From: Anaerolineae bacterium
Lineage (GTDB): Bacteria > Chloroflexota > Anaerolineae > Promineifilales > Promineifilaceae
NCBI GenBank assembly: GCA_023382655.1
Contig: JAHDWK010000003.1
Coordinates: 434,001 to 498,000, forward strand
Direction of reading: 5' to 3'
DNA: 64,000 nucleotides
Shown here: positions 56,377-64,000 of the stretch, in pieces
Layout of the letters: each line of letters begins with the position of its first letter
Numbering within the stretch: the first letter of the stretch is position 1
The notes under the pieces: generated by a model
The model's database searches: none
What the model saw: the letters and a program-made list of their open reading frames with translations, nothing else
What the model was told of the DNA's origin: nothing
Translations under genes and position numbers: made by a program

Positions 56377-57558
56377 TTATTGCGAAGCAATACCAACTGA
56401 ATCGAGATATTGTTTGTACAGGTCCAGCGATTCGGCTTTGATCACGTCCACGCCGGTATTCAGGCGGATTGGGCCTTCATCACCCAGGTCGTCCAGGTAA
56501 GGAGCCAAAATCTCCATCGTCCGTTCCACGCCGAGGATGGACATGGCGTGCATGACGTACCCGGCCAGATAGCCGTAGAAGTAGACGCGCTGACCGATCA
56601 TTGCCTGCACCACCCCTTCTTCCATGCAGGCCTGCGTCTCCGGCTCGGCGTCAAAGGCGATCAACTTCACTTCGCCAACCAACCCAGCTTGTTTGATCGC
56701 CTGGCAGGCGGCGGGGCCGTCGTAGGAGTAGAAGGTAATGAAACCGGCCAGCTCATCGCCGTATTTCTGGATGGAGGTTTGGGCATTGCTCAGGGCCACT
56801 TCCGGTTTGACGTCGTCTATGAGGACTTCTACCAGTTCCATATTCGTACCCTCAAAGACATCATTCACCCCCTGGATGCGATCCTGGGCATTTTGGGCGG
56901 TGGCAAAACCAACCAGGCCGACCACCTTGCCTTCGCCAATGATTTCCAAAGCGGCTTCAGCGGCGGCGCGGCCGGCGTCATAGTCGGACATGCCGATATA
57001 CATGGCACGGTCGCTGCCGGTAGCGTCTGAATCCATCGTGAGTATGATGGTGCCCTGGTCAACGGCTCTTTCAATAATGGAAGCGGGAGCTTCGCGGTCA
57101 ATGGCGGAGAAGGTGACGCCGGTGTACCCATCATTAACAAAGGTTTCTAACATGGAAAGCTGCTGGCTGAGCAGGTCAGAGGCGGTGGGCGCCTGGAAGG
57201 CGATGGGGACGCCCAGTTCTGACGAAGCGCGGCCAACGCCAATTTGGGCGGCTGTCCAAAACGGCGACAGGTTATTAGCCAGGAAGGCAAACTTGGACCC
57301 GGCGGGTGCACTCTGGCCCTCGGTAGCGGCTTTCAAATCGGCAACGGCCGCAAACAGTTCATTGGGGCGGTACGGGTTGTCTTCGGCGGCGGGCATGGCT
57401 TCTGCCTCAGCCGTGGCGACTACGGTTTGCACAACGGTTATGGTTTCCACAACGGTTTCAACGGTCGCTTCTTCACCAGCGCCTGATGAACAACCAACAA
57501 ATGCTAAAAGGGCGACGGCCGTCACGGCCAACAACAATGTTCTCAAGTGATTTTTCAT
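56377..57558 (-). CDS. Sugar-binding lipoprotein of ABC transporter (RbsB-like)
   Basis: A 393-residue substrate-binding lipoprotein. Signal peptide with lipobox LLAFVG-Cys, a Glu/Ala/Val-rich linker of about 50 residues, then a periplasmic-binding-protein type 1 domain (KFAFLANNLSPFWTAAQIGVGRA ... TGVTFSAIDREAPASIIERAV ... IGMSDYDAGRAAAEAALEIIG). It should capture a monosaccharide outside the membrane and deliver it to the permease. Possible starts are ATG 57558 and GTG 57564, both after AGGAGG. With rhamnulokinase controlled nearby by LacI, rhamnose is a reasonable candidate ligand, unproven. Confidence 0.92.
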   Translation of the reverse strand: MKNHLRTLLLAVTAVALLAFVGCSSGAGEEATVETVVETITVVQTVVATAEAEAMPAAEDNPYRPNELFAAVADLKAATEGQSAPAGSKFAFLANNLSPFWTAAQIGVGRASSELGVPIAFQAPTASDLLSQQLSMLETFVNDGYTGVTFSAIDREAPASIIERAVDQGTIILTMDSDATGSDRAMYIGMSDYDAGRAAAEAALEIIGEGKVVGLVGFATAQNAQDRIQGVNDVFEGTNMELVEVLIDDVKPEVALSNAQTSIQKYGDELAGFITFYSYDGPAACQAIKQAGLVGEVKLIAFDAEPETQACMEEGVVQAMIGQRVYFYGYLAGYVMHAMSILGVERTMEILAPYLDDLGDEGPIRLNTGVDVIKAESLDLYKQYLDSVGIASQ

Positions 57559-57781
57559 TTTCACTTCAATCCTCCTCATAATTTGATATTGGTGATAAAC
57601 AATAAAAATAAAGCTGCCTGTTCTTTTTTTCGTTGCACCTCCTTTTGTCTACTAAACCATCGTCTGCTCTTCTTGTGAAAGAGGGTTAAAGGTGATAAAA
57701 CTACTGTGCGGATCAATAACAATGGTGGGCCTATCTGGAAGATAGGGCCAGCACCCATTCAAGGTTGGTCTGGCGATTCGT

Positions 57782-57820
57782 AAGAGGCTCGTCACGCTTG
57801 CCGGCTGGGGCGAGCCTCTT
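57782..57820 (-). terminator. Hairpin after lacI
   Basis: AAGAGGCTCG (57782-57791) and CGAGCCTCTT (57811-57820) form a perfect 10-bp stem with a 19-nt loop, 37 bp after the lacI stop in its direction of reading. No long T-run follows. Confidence 0.55.
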
Positions 57821-57856
57821 CTGGTAATGATGTAATTTGGTAATTGGGTATGCTAT

Positions 57857-58906
57857 TCATCCGCCAGAGTAGTTCACTTCTTTACATGATCCTCTTTCAA
57901 GCAACGATGTGCTTAATAAATACGTTCGCGGTTTATACTCTTTTGACGGTGATGAAATGCGGCGCAGTAACAATTCAACCGATAAATTCACCATCTCCTC
58001 GGTGGCAATGTCTACCGTTGTAATGGGGGGGTTCCAAAAGCTCAACCACTCGGTATCGTTAAAAGCAGCCACCGATAGATCATCTGGTATGCGAATAGCT
58101 TGCTCACTGAGGACTTTCAAGCAACCCATGAGGATGCGATTACTACCGGCGAGAATGGCAGACGGCGGCCCCGAAGTGACTTCGGGCCGTTCCTCCAACT
58201 GCAATAATTCCCGTGTGCCCGTTTCCCCATGCTCTTGCGTAAACGACCCAATGCGAATCAGGGCGGGGTCTACGGGAATACCGGCGTCGTTCAGCGCATG
58301 GCGGTATCCAGATAGCCGATTTTGACCCGTCGTTAAATCGGTTTGGCCCATGATCAACCCGATGCGCCGATGACCCAGGCCAATCAAATAATTCGTAATC
58401 TGGAAAGCGCCCTGAACGTTATCCGCCAAAACGCCATCCAGCAGGTCTTCCTCACGGCGACGGTTGAGTTCGATGATGGGCATTCCCTCTTTGGCTAGAG
58501 TACGGACAAAAGACGAATTGTTGCCCTCCAAAGGATGAACATAGATGATGCCATCAACCCGTTTTTCTTTCAGGATTTTCAAATACCACAGATCTACCTC
58601 GGCATCTTCATTGCTGATGCACAACATCATGCCGTAATTGTTTTTATGGAGCATGGCGGAGACGGATTGGATGATCAGGTTATCATACAGGCTGGTGACT
58701 TCGGGCACAATTAGCCCGACCAGACGAGAAGGCTGACCTTTCAGTCCTCGCGCCAGATAGTTTGGTTGGTAGCCAAGTTCGGCAACGGCCGTATCAATGC
58801 GGCGTTGGGCGTCTTCGCTGACGTAACCGCTCTGGTTCAGGGCGCGCGAAACGGTTGATTGAGAAAGCCCGGCGTGTTTGGCAACGTCTTTAATGGTTGC
58901 AGCCAT
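57857..58906 (-). CDS. LacI-family transcriptional regulator
   Basis: A 349-residue repressor. The N-terminal helix-turn-helix and hinge are textbook (TIKDVAKHAGLSQSTVSRALNQSGYVSEDAQRRI ... LGYQPNYLARGLKG). The remaining 290 residues form the sugar-sensing domain, related to the binding protein encoded downstream. It is divergent from rhamnulokinase, with two palindromic LacI-type operators in the 220-bp spacer, and is followed in the same direction by the sugar ABC operon. It probably represses both units until the sugar or its phosphate is present. The effector is not visible in sequence. Confidence 0.95.
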   Translation of the reverse strand: MAATIKDVAKHAGLSQSTVSRALNQSGYVSEDAQRRIDTAVAELGYQPNYLARGLKGQPSRLVGLIVPEVTSLYDNLIIQSVSAMLHKNNYGMMLCISNEDAEVDLWYLKILKEKRVDGIIYVHPLEGNNSSFVRTLAKEGMPIIELNRRREEDLLDGVLADNVQGAFQITNYLIGLGHRRIGLIMGQTDLTTGQNRLSGYRHALNDAGIPVDPALIRIGSFTQEHGETGTRELLQLEERPEVTSGPPSAILAGSNRILMGCLKVLSEQAIRIPDDLSVAAFNDTEWLSFWNPPITTVDIATEEMVNLSVELLLRRISSPSKEYKPRTYLLSTSLLERGSCKEVNYSGG

Positions 58907-58951
58907 ATTCTGTGGTGATACCTTTTTTATCTGTAAAAGCTATGGAATTGG

Positions 58952-58969
58952 TGTGGAAATGTTGCCACA
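58952..58969. promoter_or_regulatory. LacI-type operator 1
   Basis: TGTGGAAATGTTGCCACA is an 18-bp imperfect palindrome near the lacI start. It begins exactly 100 bp from operator 2. Confidence 0.6.
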
Positions 58970-59051
58970 TCTATTTTCAGGTTTTACGTTTACTGAGGTT
59001 GTTTTGCGTAAAAATCTTCTTCAAATTCGTTGTGGAAAAAGATGGGAAATG

Positions 59052-59069
59052 TGTGGGAACGTTTCCACA
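59052..59069. promoter_or_regulatory. LacI-type operator 2, overlapping the rhaB promoter
   Basis: TGTGGGAACGTTTCCACA is an 18-bp palindrome with the central CG of LacI/GalR operators and one mismatch pair. A TATAAG -10 at 59081-59086 places the -35 inside the operator, so a bound repressor would block polymerase. Confidence 0.7.
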
Positions 59070-59127
59070 ACGACCAGCATTATAAGGCTGGTAATTTGTT
59101 TTGTCAAAAATTGTGATGGGCTAATAG

Positions 59128-60603
59128 ATGGGAAAAAGAACGGTATTGGCGATAGATTTGGGGGCTGAATCGGGGCGGGTGATGGCGGTGCAGTTTGACG
59201 GCCGTATTCTCCACCTGACCCCCCTCCACCAATTCCCCAACCAGACCACCCCCATGAACGGCACGTTGTATTGGGATGTGCTGGCGTTGTGGCGTGAAAT
59301 CCAATTGGGCATCGAAAAAGGCAAATCGCTCCAACCGGCCAGTCTGGGGGTGGATTGCTGGGGGGTGGATTTTGGGCTGCTAGACCGGCAGGGCAATCTG
59401 ATCGGCAACGTGGTGCAGTACCGCGACGGCCGTACTGAAGGCATGATGGAAAAAGCGTTTGCCAGGGTCAGCCAGGAAACGATCTATACCCAGACCGGCA
59501 TCCAATTTGCCCGCCTCAATTCGTTGTATCAATTGGTGAGCCTGGTGGAGAGCCAATCACCCCAGCTAGAGATTGCTCACACCTTTTTGACGGTACCAGA
59601 TTTGTTCCATTATTGGTTGTCGGGCACGGCCGTCTCCGAATTCACCATTGCCTCCACCACCCAAATGCTCAATCCGCGCACCCACGAATGGGCAACCGAC
59701 ATGCTGGCCGCGCTGGGCATTCCCACCCACATCTTGCCCGCCGTCGTGCCGCCCGGCACGCGGTTAGGCGACTATCAGGGTATCCCGGTCATCACCCCCG
59801 CCGCCCATGATACCGGCAGTGCGGTAACGGCCGTGCCCGCCACCACCCCCGATTACGCCTACATCAGCAGCGGCACATGGAGTCTGGTGGGCCTGGAGAT
59901 CAACCAGCCCATCATCAATGAGGCCGCGCTTCGCGCCAACCTCACCAATGAAGGCGGCGTGTATGGCACCATTCGTCTGTTGAAGAATGTGATGGGGTTA
60001 TGGCTGGTGCAGCAGTGCCGCGCCAGTTGGGCCAAAGCGGGCCAGGTGTATAGCTACGACGACCTGGAAGCATTGGCGACGGCTGACGCGAAGCAGTGTC
60101 AAACCGCCGCCTCTCTGGCTACTTTTGTAAATCCCGATGATCCGGTTTTTTTACCGCCCGGTGACCATCGGGAGTATATCCGCCAATTTTGCCTGGCAAC
60201 GAACCAGACGCCGCCAGCAACAGTCGGGGCTACCGTGCGCTGCATTCTGGAAAGCCTGGCCCTGACCTATCGTGATGCCCTGCAAAAATTACAGGCTGTT
60301 TCAGGGCGGCCGGTGCAAATGATTCACATTGTCGGTGGGGGCAGCCAAAACCGTTTGCTCAACCAGATGACGGCCAATGCGGCCGGCATCCCGGTGATGG
60401 CTGGCCCGGTGGAAGCGAGTGTATTCGGTAACGCCATCGTGCAGTTGATTGCCCTGGGTGAGCTGCGCGACTTGCGGGAAGCGCGCCAAATGATGGCGGA
60501 AATGGTACAGTCGCAGGTGTATGAACCGGAAGAGACGGCCGTATGGACAGACGCCTACCATCAATATCAAAGCATCATCACCAGGAGTGCGCTTTCGTCA
60601 TAG
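59128..60603 (+). CDS. rhaB: Rhamnulokinase
   Basis: A 491-residue FGGY-family sugar kinase that phosphorylates L-rhamnulose. It begins TVLAIDLGAESGRVM, contains LGVDCWGVDFGLLD, VQYRDGRTEGM, PDLFHYWLSG, the ATP-site AYISSGTWSLVGLE and the C-terminal HIVGGGSQNRLLNQMTANAAG with VEASVFGNA, all as in RhaB. The length matches the family. It is divergent from lacI with two operators between. Rhamnose isomerase and aldolase genes are not in the window. Another FGGY specificity cannot be excluded, but the SGTWSL and YRDGR segments favour RhaB. Confidence 0.92.
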   Translation: MGKRTVLAIDLGAESGRVMAVQFDGRILHLTPLHQFPNQTTPMNGTLYWDVLALWREIQLGIEKGKSLQPASLGVDCWGVDFGLLDRQGNLIGNVVQYRDGRTEGMMEKAFARVSQETIYTQTGIQFARLNSLYQLVSLVESQSPQLEIAHTFLTVPDLFHYWLSGTAVSEFTIASTTQMLNPRTHEWATDMLAALGIPTHILPAVVPPGTRLGDYQGIPVITPAAHDTGSAVTAVPATTPDYAYISSGTWSLVGLEINQPIINEAALRANLTNEGGVYGTIRLLKNVMGLWLVQQCRASWAKAGQVYSYDDLEALATADAKQCQTAASLATFVNPDDPVFLPPGDHREYIRQFCLATNQTPPATVGATVRCILESLALTYRDALQKLQAVSGRPVQMIHIVGGGSQNRLLNQMTANAAGIPVMAGPVEASVFGNAIVQLIALGELRDLREARQMMAEMVQSQVYEPEETAVWTDAYHQYQSIITRSALSS

Positions 60604-60715
60604 ATTGGTATCTTGCATCATGCTGTAACCATTACATTTATCACTGTGGGACTCCACTCATTGTCCACTACCATATATTCTGGTTCTATAGGGCCTTGTT
60701 CAGGTAGTGTACACG

Positions 60716-63427
60716 ATGATGGATATGACGATTCAGGAACGGCCGTCGCCGTTCCCGCTGACCACGCCGGAATCCCAAACCTTTACGGAAAGCCCACTGC
60801 TGCACACAAAACTACGGATCCCTGGCGCGACCGCCACCTTGCTTTCTCGTCCCCGGCTCACAGACAAACTCAGTTTGCAGCCTAATGGTTATCTCACCTT
60901 GTTGTCTGCCCCTGCCGGTTTTGGCAAAACAACCCTGGTGGTAGACTGGATTCGGCAGCAGACATACCCGGCGGCCTGGCTGACGCTGGATGAACAAGAT
61001 AACGACCCCATACTTTTCTGGCGTTATCTGGTGGCCGCCGTGCAGGTGGTGGATGCTCGCCTGGGGGCGCGGGCGCAGGCGGTGTTGGCGGCCCCTGCCA
61101 GAGTATCATTGGAAACGGCCGTCACCCTGCTCATCAATGACCTCATCACCCACCTGCCGCCAGATACCATGCTCAACCTGGTTTTGGATGACTTTCATTG
61201 GATTCACCATGCGGCCATTCACCAAAGCTTTACCTACCTGTTACAGCACCAACCGCCGCAATTACACCTGCTGCTGCTCACCCGCGCTGATCCGCCGCTT
61301 TCGCTGGCGCGTATGCGCGTGGCAGGGCGGTTGGTGGAATTGCGCGCCGCCGACTTACGCCTGACCGCGCCGGAAATAGCGGCTTTTTTCGCCGAAAAGA
61401 TGGCTCTGGATATTTCCGAAGAGGCTGTTACCGTGTTGGCGCAACAAACGGAGGGCTGGGCGGCCGGGTTACGACTGGCGGCCCTTTCCTTGCGCCAACA
61501 GGGTGTGGCCGATGCGTCGCAGTTGGTACAGACGTTTGCCGGCGCCCGGCAGCATGTATTTGCTTATTTAATGGAGGAAGTATTGCAGCACCAGCCGGAA
61601 GAGGTGCGCCGCTTTTTGCAGCAAACGGCCGTACTCCCCCAATTTTGTGCGTCGTTGTGTACGGCCGTGACCCGCCAGGCAGACGCCGCCCACATCCTCG
61701 CTCAACTGTCCGCCGATAACCTCTTCATCACCCCCCTGGATGAGCAAGGCGAATGGTACCGATACCACCCCCTCTTTGCCGAAATGTTATGCGCCCGTCT
61801 GGACGAAGCATCCCAACAAGAATGCCATCGCCGAGCGGCCGGCTGGTTTGCCGGGCATCAATACGCCCAGGATGCCATTCGTCATGCCCTGGCCGCCCAC
61901 GATTACCGCCTGATGGCCGACCTGCTTAGCCAGACCTATAAAACATTTCTGGCAAAAGGTTTGCTCGTTTCCGTACACAAGTGGTTTTCGGCTTTGCCCC
62001 TTGCCTACCAGACGCCCCGTATCCGTCTGATTGCTGCCTGGGCCAGAGTGTATGAAAGCAGTGAAACCGAACTCAATCAAATCATCGCCGACATAACCAC
62101 CCAGTTAGCCGCAGACGATCCCGATCCGGCGTTACAAGGTGAAATGTTAGCGGTACAGGCCATTTACGCTTCCCTCTACGGCCAGCCTGACCAGGCCATC
62201 CAACAGGCCAACCAGGCGCTGCCACTCATTGACCCCGCCGATTTTCTGAGCAAGGCCGCCGCCTACCACGCTTTGGGTAATGCCCATCGGTACAAGGGCG
62301 AGTTGGCTGCGGCGCTGGCTGCTTATGCCCAGGCTAAACAACAGTTTGACATGATGGGCAATGCCTATATGGGGCAACTACCTCTTTATCGCATGGCGCA
62401 CATTCAGATTTTGCAGGGGCGGCTGCATCAGGCCTGGCAAACCTATGAAACGATCCGCCAGCGTGCCCTGGCTGCCGGGTATGAACCGCTGATTGCCATC
62501 GGCGAAATTTTTGGCTACCTCAGCGATCTGTGCTGGGAATGGAATGACCTGGAGCAGGCAGTGGCTTATGCCGAACAGGAGATCGAACTGGCGCAGTTGG
62601 GGCATTTTTTGTTGGCACAGGTGGATGGTTACTTGAAGCTGGCCGCCGCCAAAGCCGCCCAGGGGGAGGAACCGGCGGCCCGACAAGCGTTACACCAGGC
62701 GATGGAAACGGCCGTATCACTGCAAGCCCCCTCTCTTGCGGCCCGTGTAGCCCTGGCCCAGGCGCAGTATGATCTGGCAAGGGGCAATCTGGCCGCGGCC
62801 GCCGCCTGGGCTGCCGGTTATGCCCGGCAGCAGCAAAACGGTAATTGTTCCTTGCCACCGCTGGATGCCCAAACAGCCGCCGTTTTGCAGGCGCGCATCT
62901 GGCTGGCGCAAGGCCACCACACGGCGGCGCTGGATTTGCTGCAAGAACTAATACCCCAATTTGAAGCGGCTGGACGCCTGCGGCTGGTCGTGGAAGCAAA
63001 CGTCTTGCAGGCGCTGGCCTGGGCGGCGCGGGGGCAGGTGTTGGCAGCCCGCCAGGCCATCATCCAGGCCCTGACATTAGCTCAGGGGGAGGGGTACATC
63101 CGGGTGTTTGTGGAAAATGGGGCCGCCATTGCCCCCTTGTTGGCCCAGGTCACTGATTTATTCCCCGATTACGTTCCCCAACTATTAAGCCTCTTACCGG
63201 CCGGCGGTGGACCGGCCGGATTGCTGCTTGATCCTTTGACCGAACGGGAACTGGAGATTTTGTCTCTCATCGCCCGGGGCTGTTCCAATTATCAGATCGC
63301 CGACCGGCTGGTGATCAGCGTGGGCACGGTGAAAGGGCACGTGAACCACATCTTGAGCAAACTGGATGCTCAAAATCGCACCCAGGCTGTGGCCCGTGCC
63401 CGTGAACTGGAACTACTGAACGGTTAA
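60716..63427 (+). CDS. MalT/LuxR-type STAND transcriptional regulator
   Basis: A protein of about 903 residues in the large LuxR subgroup of signal-transduction ATPases. The ATPase part (about 30-320) has LSAPAGFGKTTLVVDW (Walker A), LVLDDFHWIHH (Walker B) and the sensor LLLTRADPPL. A long helical TPR-like region (about 380-830) follows, then a LuxR winged helix (LDPLTERELEILSLIARGCSNYQIADRLVISVGTVKGHVNHILSKL). Ligand binding to the repeats presumably allows ATP binding and assembly on DNA. The exact start is uncertain among ATG 60716, 60719 and 60725 or GTG 60707. Target genes are unknown; it is downstream of rhaB but probably separately transcribed. Confidence 0.93.
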   Translation: MMDMTIQERPSPFPLTTPESQTFTESPLLHTKLRIPGATATLLSRPRLTDKLSLQPNGYLTLLSAPAGFGKTTLVVDWIRQQTYPAAWLTLDEQDNDPILFWRYLVAAVQVVDARLGARAQAVLAAPARVSLETAVTLLINDLITHLPPDTMLNLVLDDFHWIHHAAIHQSFTYLLQHQPPQLHLLLLTRADPPLSLARMRVAGRLVELRAADLRLTAPEIAAFFAEKMALDISEEAVTVLAQQTEGWAAGLRLAALSLRQQGVADASQLVQTFAGARQHVFAYLMEEVLQHQPEEVRRFLQQTAVLPQFCASLCTAVTRQADAAHILAQLSADNLFITPLDEQGEWYRYHPLFAEMLCARLDEASQQECHRRAAGWFAGHQYAQDAIRHALAAHDYRLMADLLSQTYKTFLAKGLLVSVHKWFSALPLAYQTPRIRLIAAWARVYESSETELNQIIADITTQLAADDPDPALQGEMLAVQAIYASLYGQPDQAIQQANQALPLIDPADFLSKAAAYHALGNAHRYKGELAAALAAYAQAKQQFDMMGNAYMGQLPLYRMAHIQILQGRLHQAWQTYETIRQRALAAGYEPLIAIGEIFGYLSDLCWEWNDLEQAVAYAEQEIELAQLGHFLLAQVDGYLKLAAAKAAQGEEPAARQALHQAMETAVSLQAPSLAARVALAQAQYDLARGNLAAAAAWAAGYARQQQNGNCSLPPLDAQTAAVLQARIWLAQGHHTAALDLLQELIPQFEAAGRLRLVVEANVLQALAWAARGQVLAARQAIIQALTLAQGEGYIRVFVENGAAIAPLLAQVTDLFPDYVPQLLSLLPAGGGPAGLLLDPLTERELEILSLIARGCSNYQIADRLVISVGTVKGHVNHILSKLDAQNRTQAVARARELELLNG

Positions 63428-63692
63428 AAGGCGCGGCTGTGCCGGGTAGCGTCTGACGTGGTGTGACGGCCGTTGCTCTCCCCCTTCTTCTTCATTTCGT
63501 ACCAGTCTTTAGTTTTGCGCCATCTTCACCTCCATTGTAGACGGCCATACAGGTTGTTCTCTGCCCAGTGCTACCTTGTCAACTATACTCTCACCCTGGC
63601 GGCGCGGAATTTGGGGCAAGTTGAAACCTTTTGCCCAGAGCCAGATTATATACCTGGTAGATGTCTCTTTTCGGGACGGATGAGGACTTAAC
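63428..63692. other. Spacer before the ECF sigma gene, with a weak promoter
   Basis: TTGAAA (63621-63626) and an ATTATA/TATATA box (63645-63652) could form a promoter with an 18-20 bp spacer for the sigma gene. One ACGGCCGT lies at 63464. Nothing else is recognised. Confidence 0.35.
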
Positions 63693-64000
63693 ATGCAGGA
63701 ACTAGATGATATGGAACTCGTAAAACACGCACAGGCAGGCAATATGACGGCCGTTGCCGAACTCTATGATCGGCACCGGCTGCGCATCTTCCGTTATATC
63801 CGCTTCAAGGTAGCCAATACCCATGTAGCCCAAGACCTGACGGGCGAAGTGTTCTTGCGCATGGTGGACAATCTGCCAGGCTTCCGGCCGATGGAGGTCC
63901 CCTTTTCTGCCTGGTTGTACCGCATCGCCCACAATCTGGTGATTAAACAAGGTCAGAAAGAAGCGCAACAACCCATTGTCCCGCTGGTGAACGCCCATAA
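63693..64000 (+). CDS. ECF-type RNA polymerase sigma factor, N-terminal part (runs off the window)
   Basis: The frame opens with ATG 63693 after GAGGA and remains open to the end of the window. The 102 visible residues are sigma region 2: ELVKHAQAGNMTAVAELYDRHRLRIFRYIRFKV, then VAQDLTGEVFLRMVDNLPGF (the core-binding helix) and VPFSAWLYRIAHNLVI (-10 recognition). Region 4 must lie beyond the window. This is a more canonical ECF sigma than the one at 32610-33098. Its anti-sigma, if any, is not visible. Confidence 0.88.
   Translation, partial: MQELDDMELVKHAQAGNMTAVAELYDRHRLRIFRYIRFKVANTHVAQDLTGEVFLRMVDNLPGFRPMEVPFSAWLYRIAHNLVIKQGQKEAQQPIVPLVNAH

Larger units (their letters stand above)
426..63754. 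repeat. Dispersed palindromic octamer ACGGCCGT (HIP1-like), first to last copy
   Basis: The self-complementary octamer ACGGCCGT recurs through the whole window, in genes and spacers alike. A hand count gives about 120 perfect copies between 426 and 63754, when one or two would be expected by chance. In coding sequence it often reads Thr-Ala-Val or Asp/Asn-Gly-Arg, so those tripeptides are scattered through unrelated proteins. Copies are missing from the frameshifted gene at 28665-29788 and from fabF. It resembles in behaviour the HIP1 palindrome of cyanobacteria; its function here is unknown. Confidence 0.9.

Overview
The window looks like a chromosomal segment of an uncultured or environmental Chloroflexota bacterium, probably Anaerolineae-like; this is inferred, not proven. 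The pointers are moderately high GC, lipoproteins with Thr/Pro/Ala-rich linkers, LysM and PQQ-repeat proteins, a STAND/LuxR regulator, and an extremely frequent palindromic octamer, ACGGCCGT. A hand count gives about 120 copies in 64 kb. No rRNA, tRNA, CRISPR array, transposase or phage structural gene was recognised.

Layout. 1-8.4 kb: 5' end of mreB, a PfpI/DJ-1 protein, an exopolysaccharide priming transferase with a glycosyltransferase, a LysM lipoprotein, a Nudix hydrolase and two envelope proteins. 8.5-17 kb, mostly minus strand: an RSH-type (p)ppGpp enzyme whose synthetase site looks dead, an OmpR-type regulator, and a phosphorylation cassette of Ser/Thr kinase with PQQ propeller, PP2C phosphatase, J-like/VWA protein, zinc-ribbon/FHA protein and a small protein. 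17-28.4 kb: housekeeping block with a PIG-L deacetylase, moaC, a MoaD-MoaE fusion, fabF, rnc, an RmlD-like reductase, the primary sigma factor, an ABC-F ATPase, a CoaE-GNAT fusion and a site-2 protease.

28.4-53.6 kb is accessory and partly decaying. It holds a frameshifted effector-associated-domain/DnaB-like ATPase, a MerR pseudogene, an ABC-2 permease remnant and a TauE/SafE remnant, among live genes for an HExxH protein, an HD protein, an SRPBCC protein, an ECF sigma factor, an adenylate-forming ligase, GNATs, an ABC-2 exporter, a plant-type LRR lipoprotein, hydrolases and an aminoglycoside nucleotidyltransferase. Six sites in this region share one undescribed promoter layout: a TAACnnnnGTTA dyad followed by G, then exactly 24 or 28 bp to a TATnCT-like -10. 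They lie upstream of the ECF sigma/SRPBCC pair, the ligase, the LRR lipoprotein, a small membrane protein plus membrane hydrolase, and a membrane protein plus lipoprotein; the sixth is an orphan. This putative regulon is the strongest novel signal in the window.

53.6-64 kb: a sugar ABC transporter (permease, ATPase, binding protein) and a LacI regulator, divergent from rhamnulokinase with two LacI-type operators between them; then a large MalT/LuxR-type regulator and the start of an ECF sigma gene.

Intergenic spacers are rich in hairpins built from short repeated words. One family, AGACCYGA-type arms of 15 bp around a 3-nt loop, occurs four times. Several word repeats run into the apparent N-termini of genes, so starts were placed downstream of them where a better codon exists.
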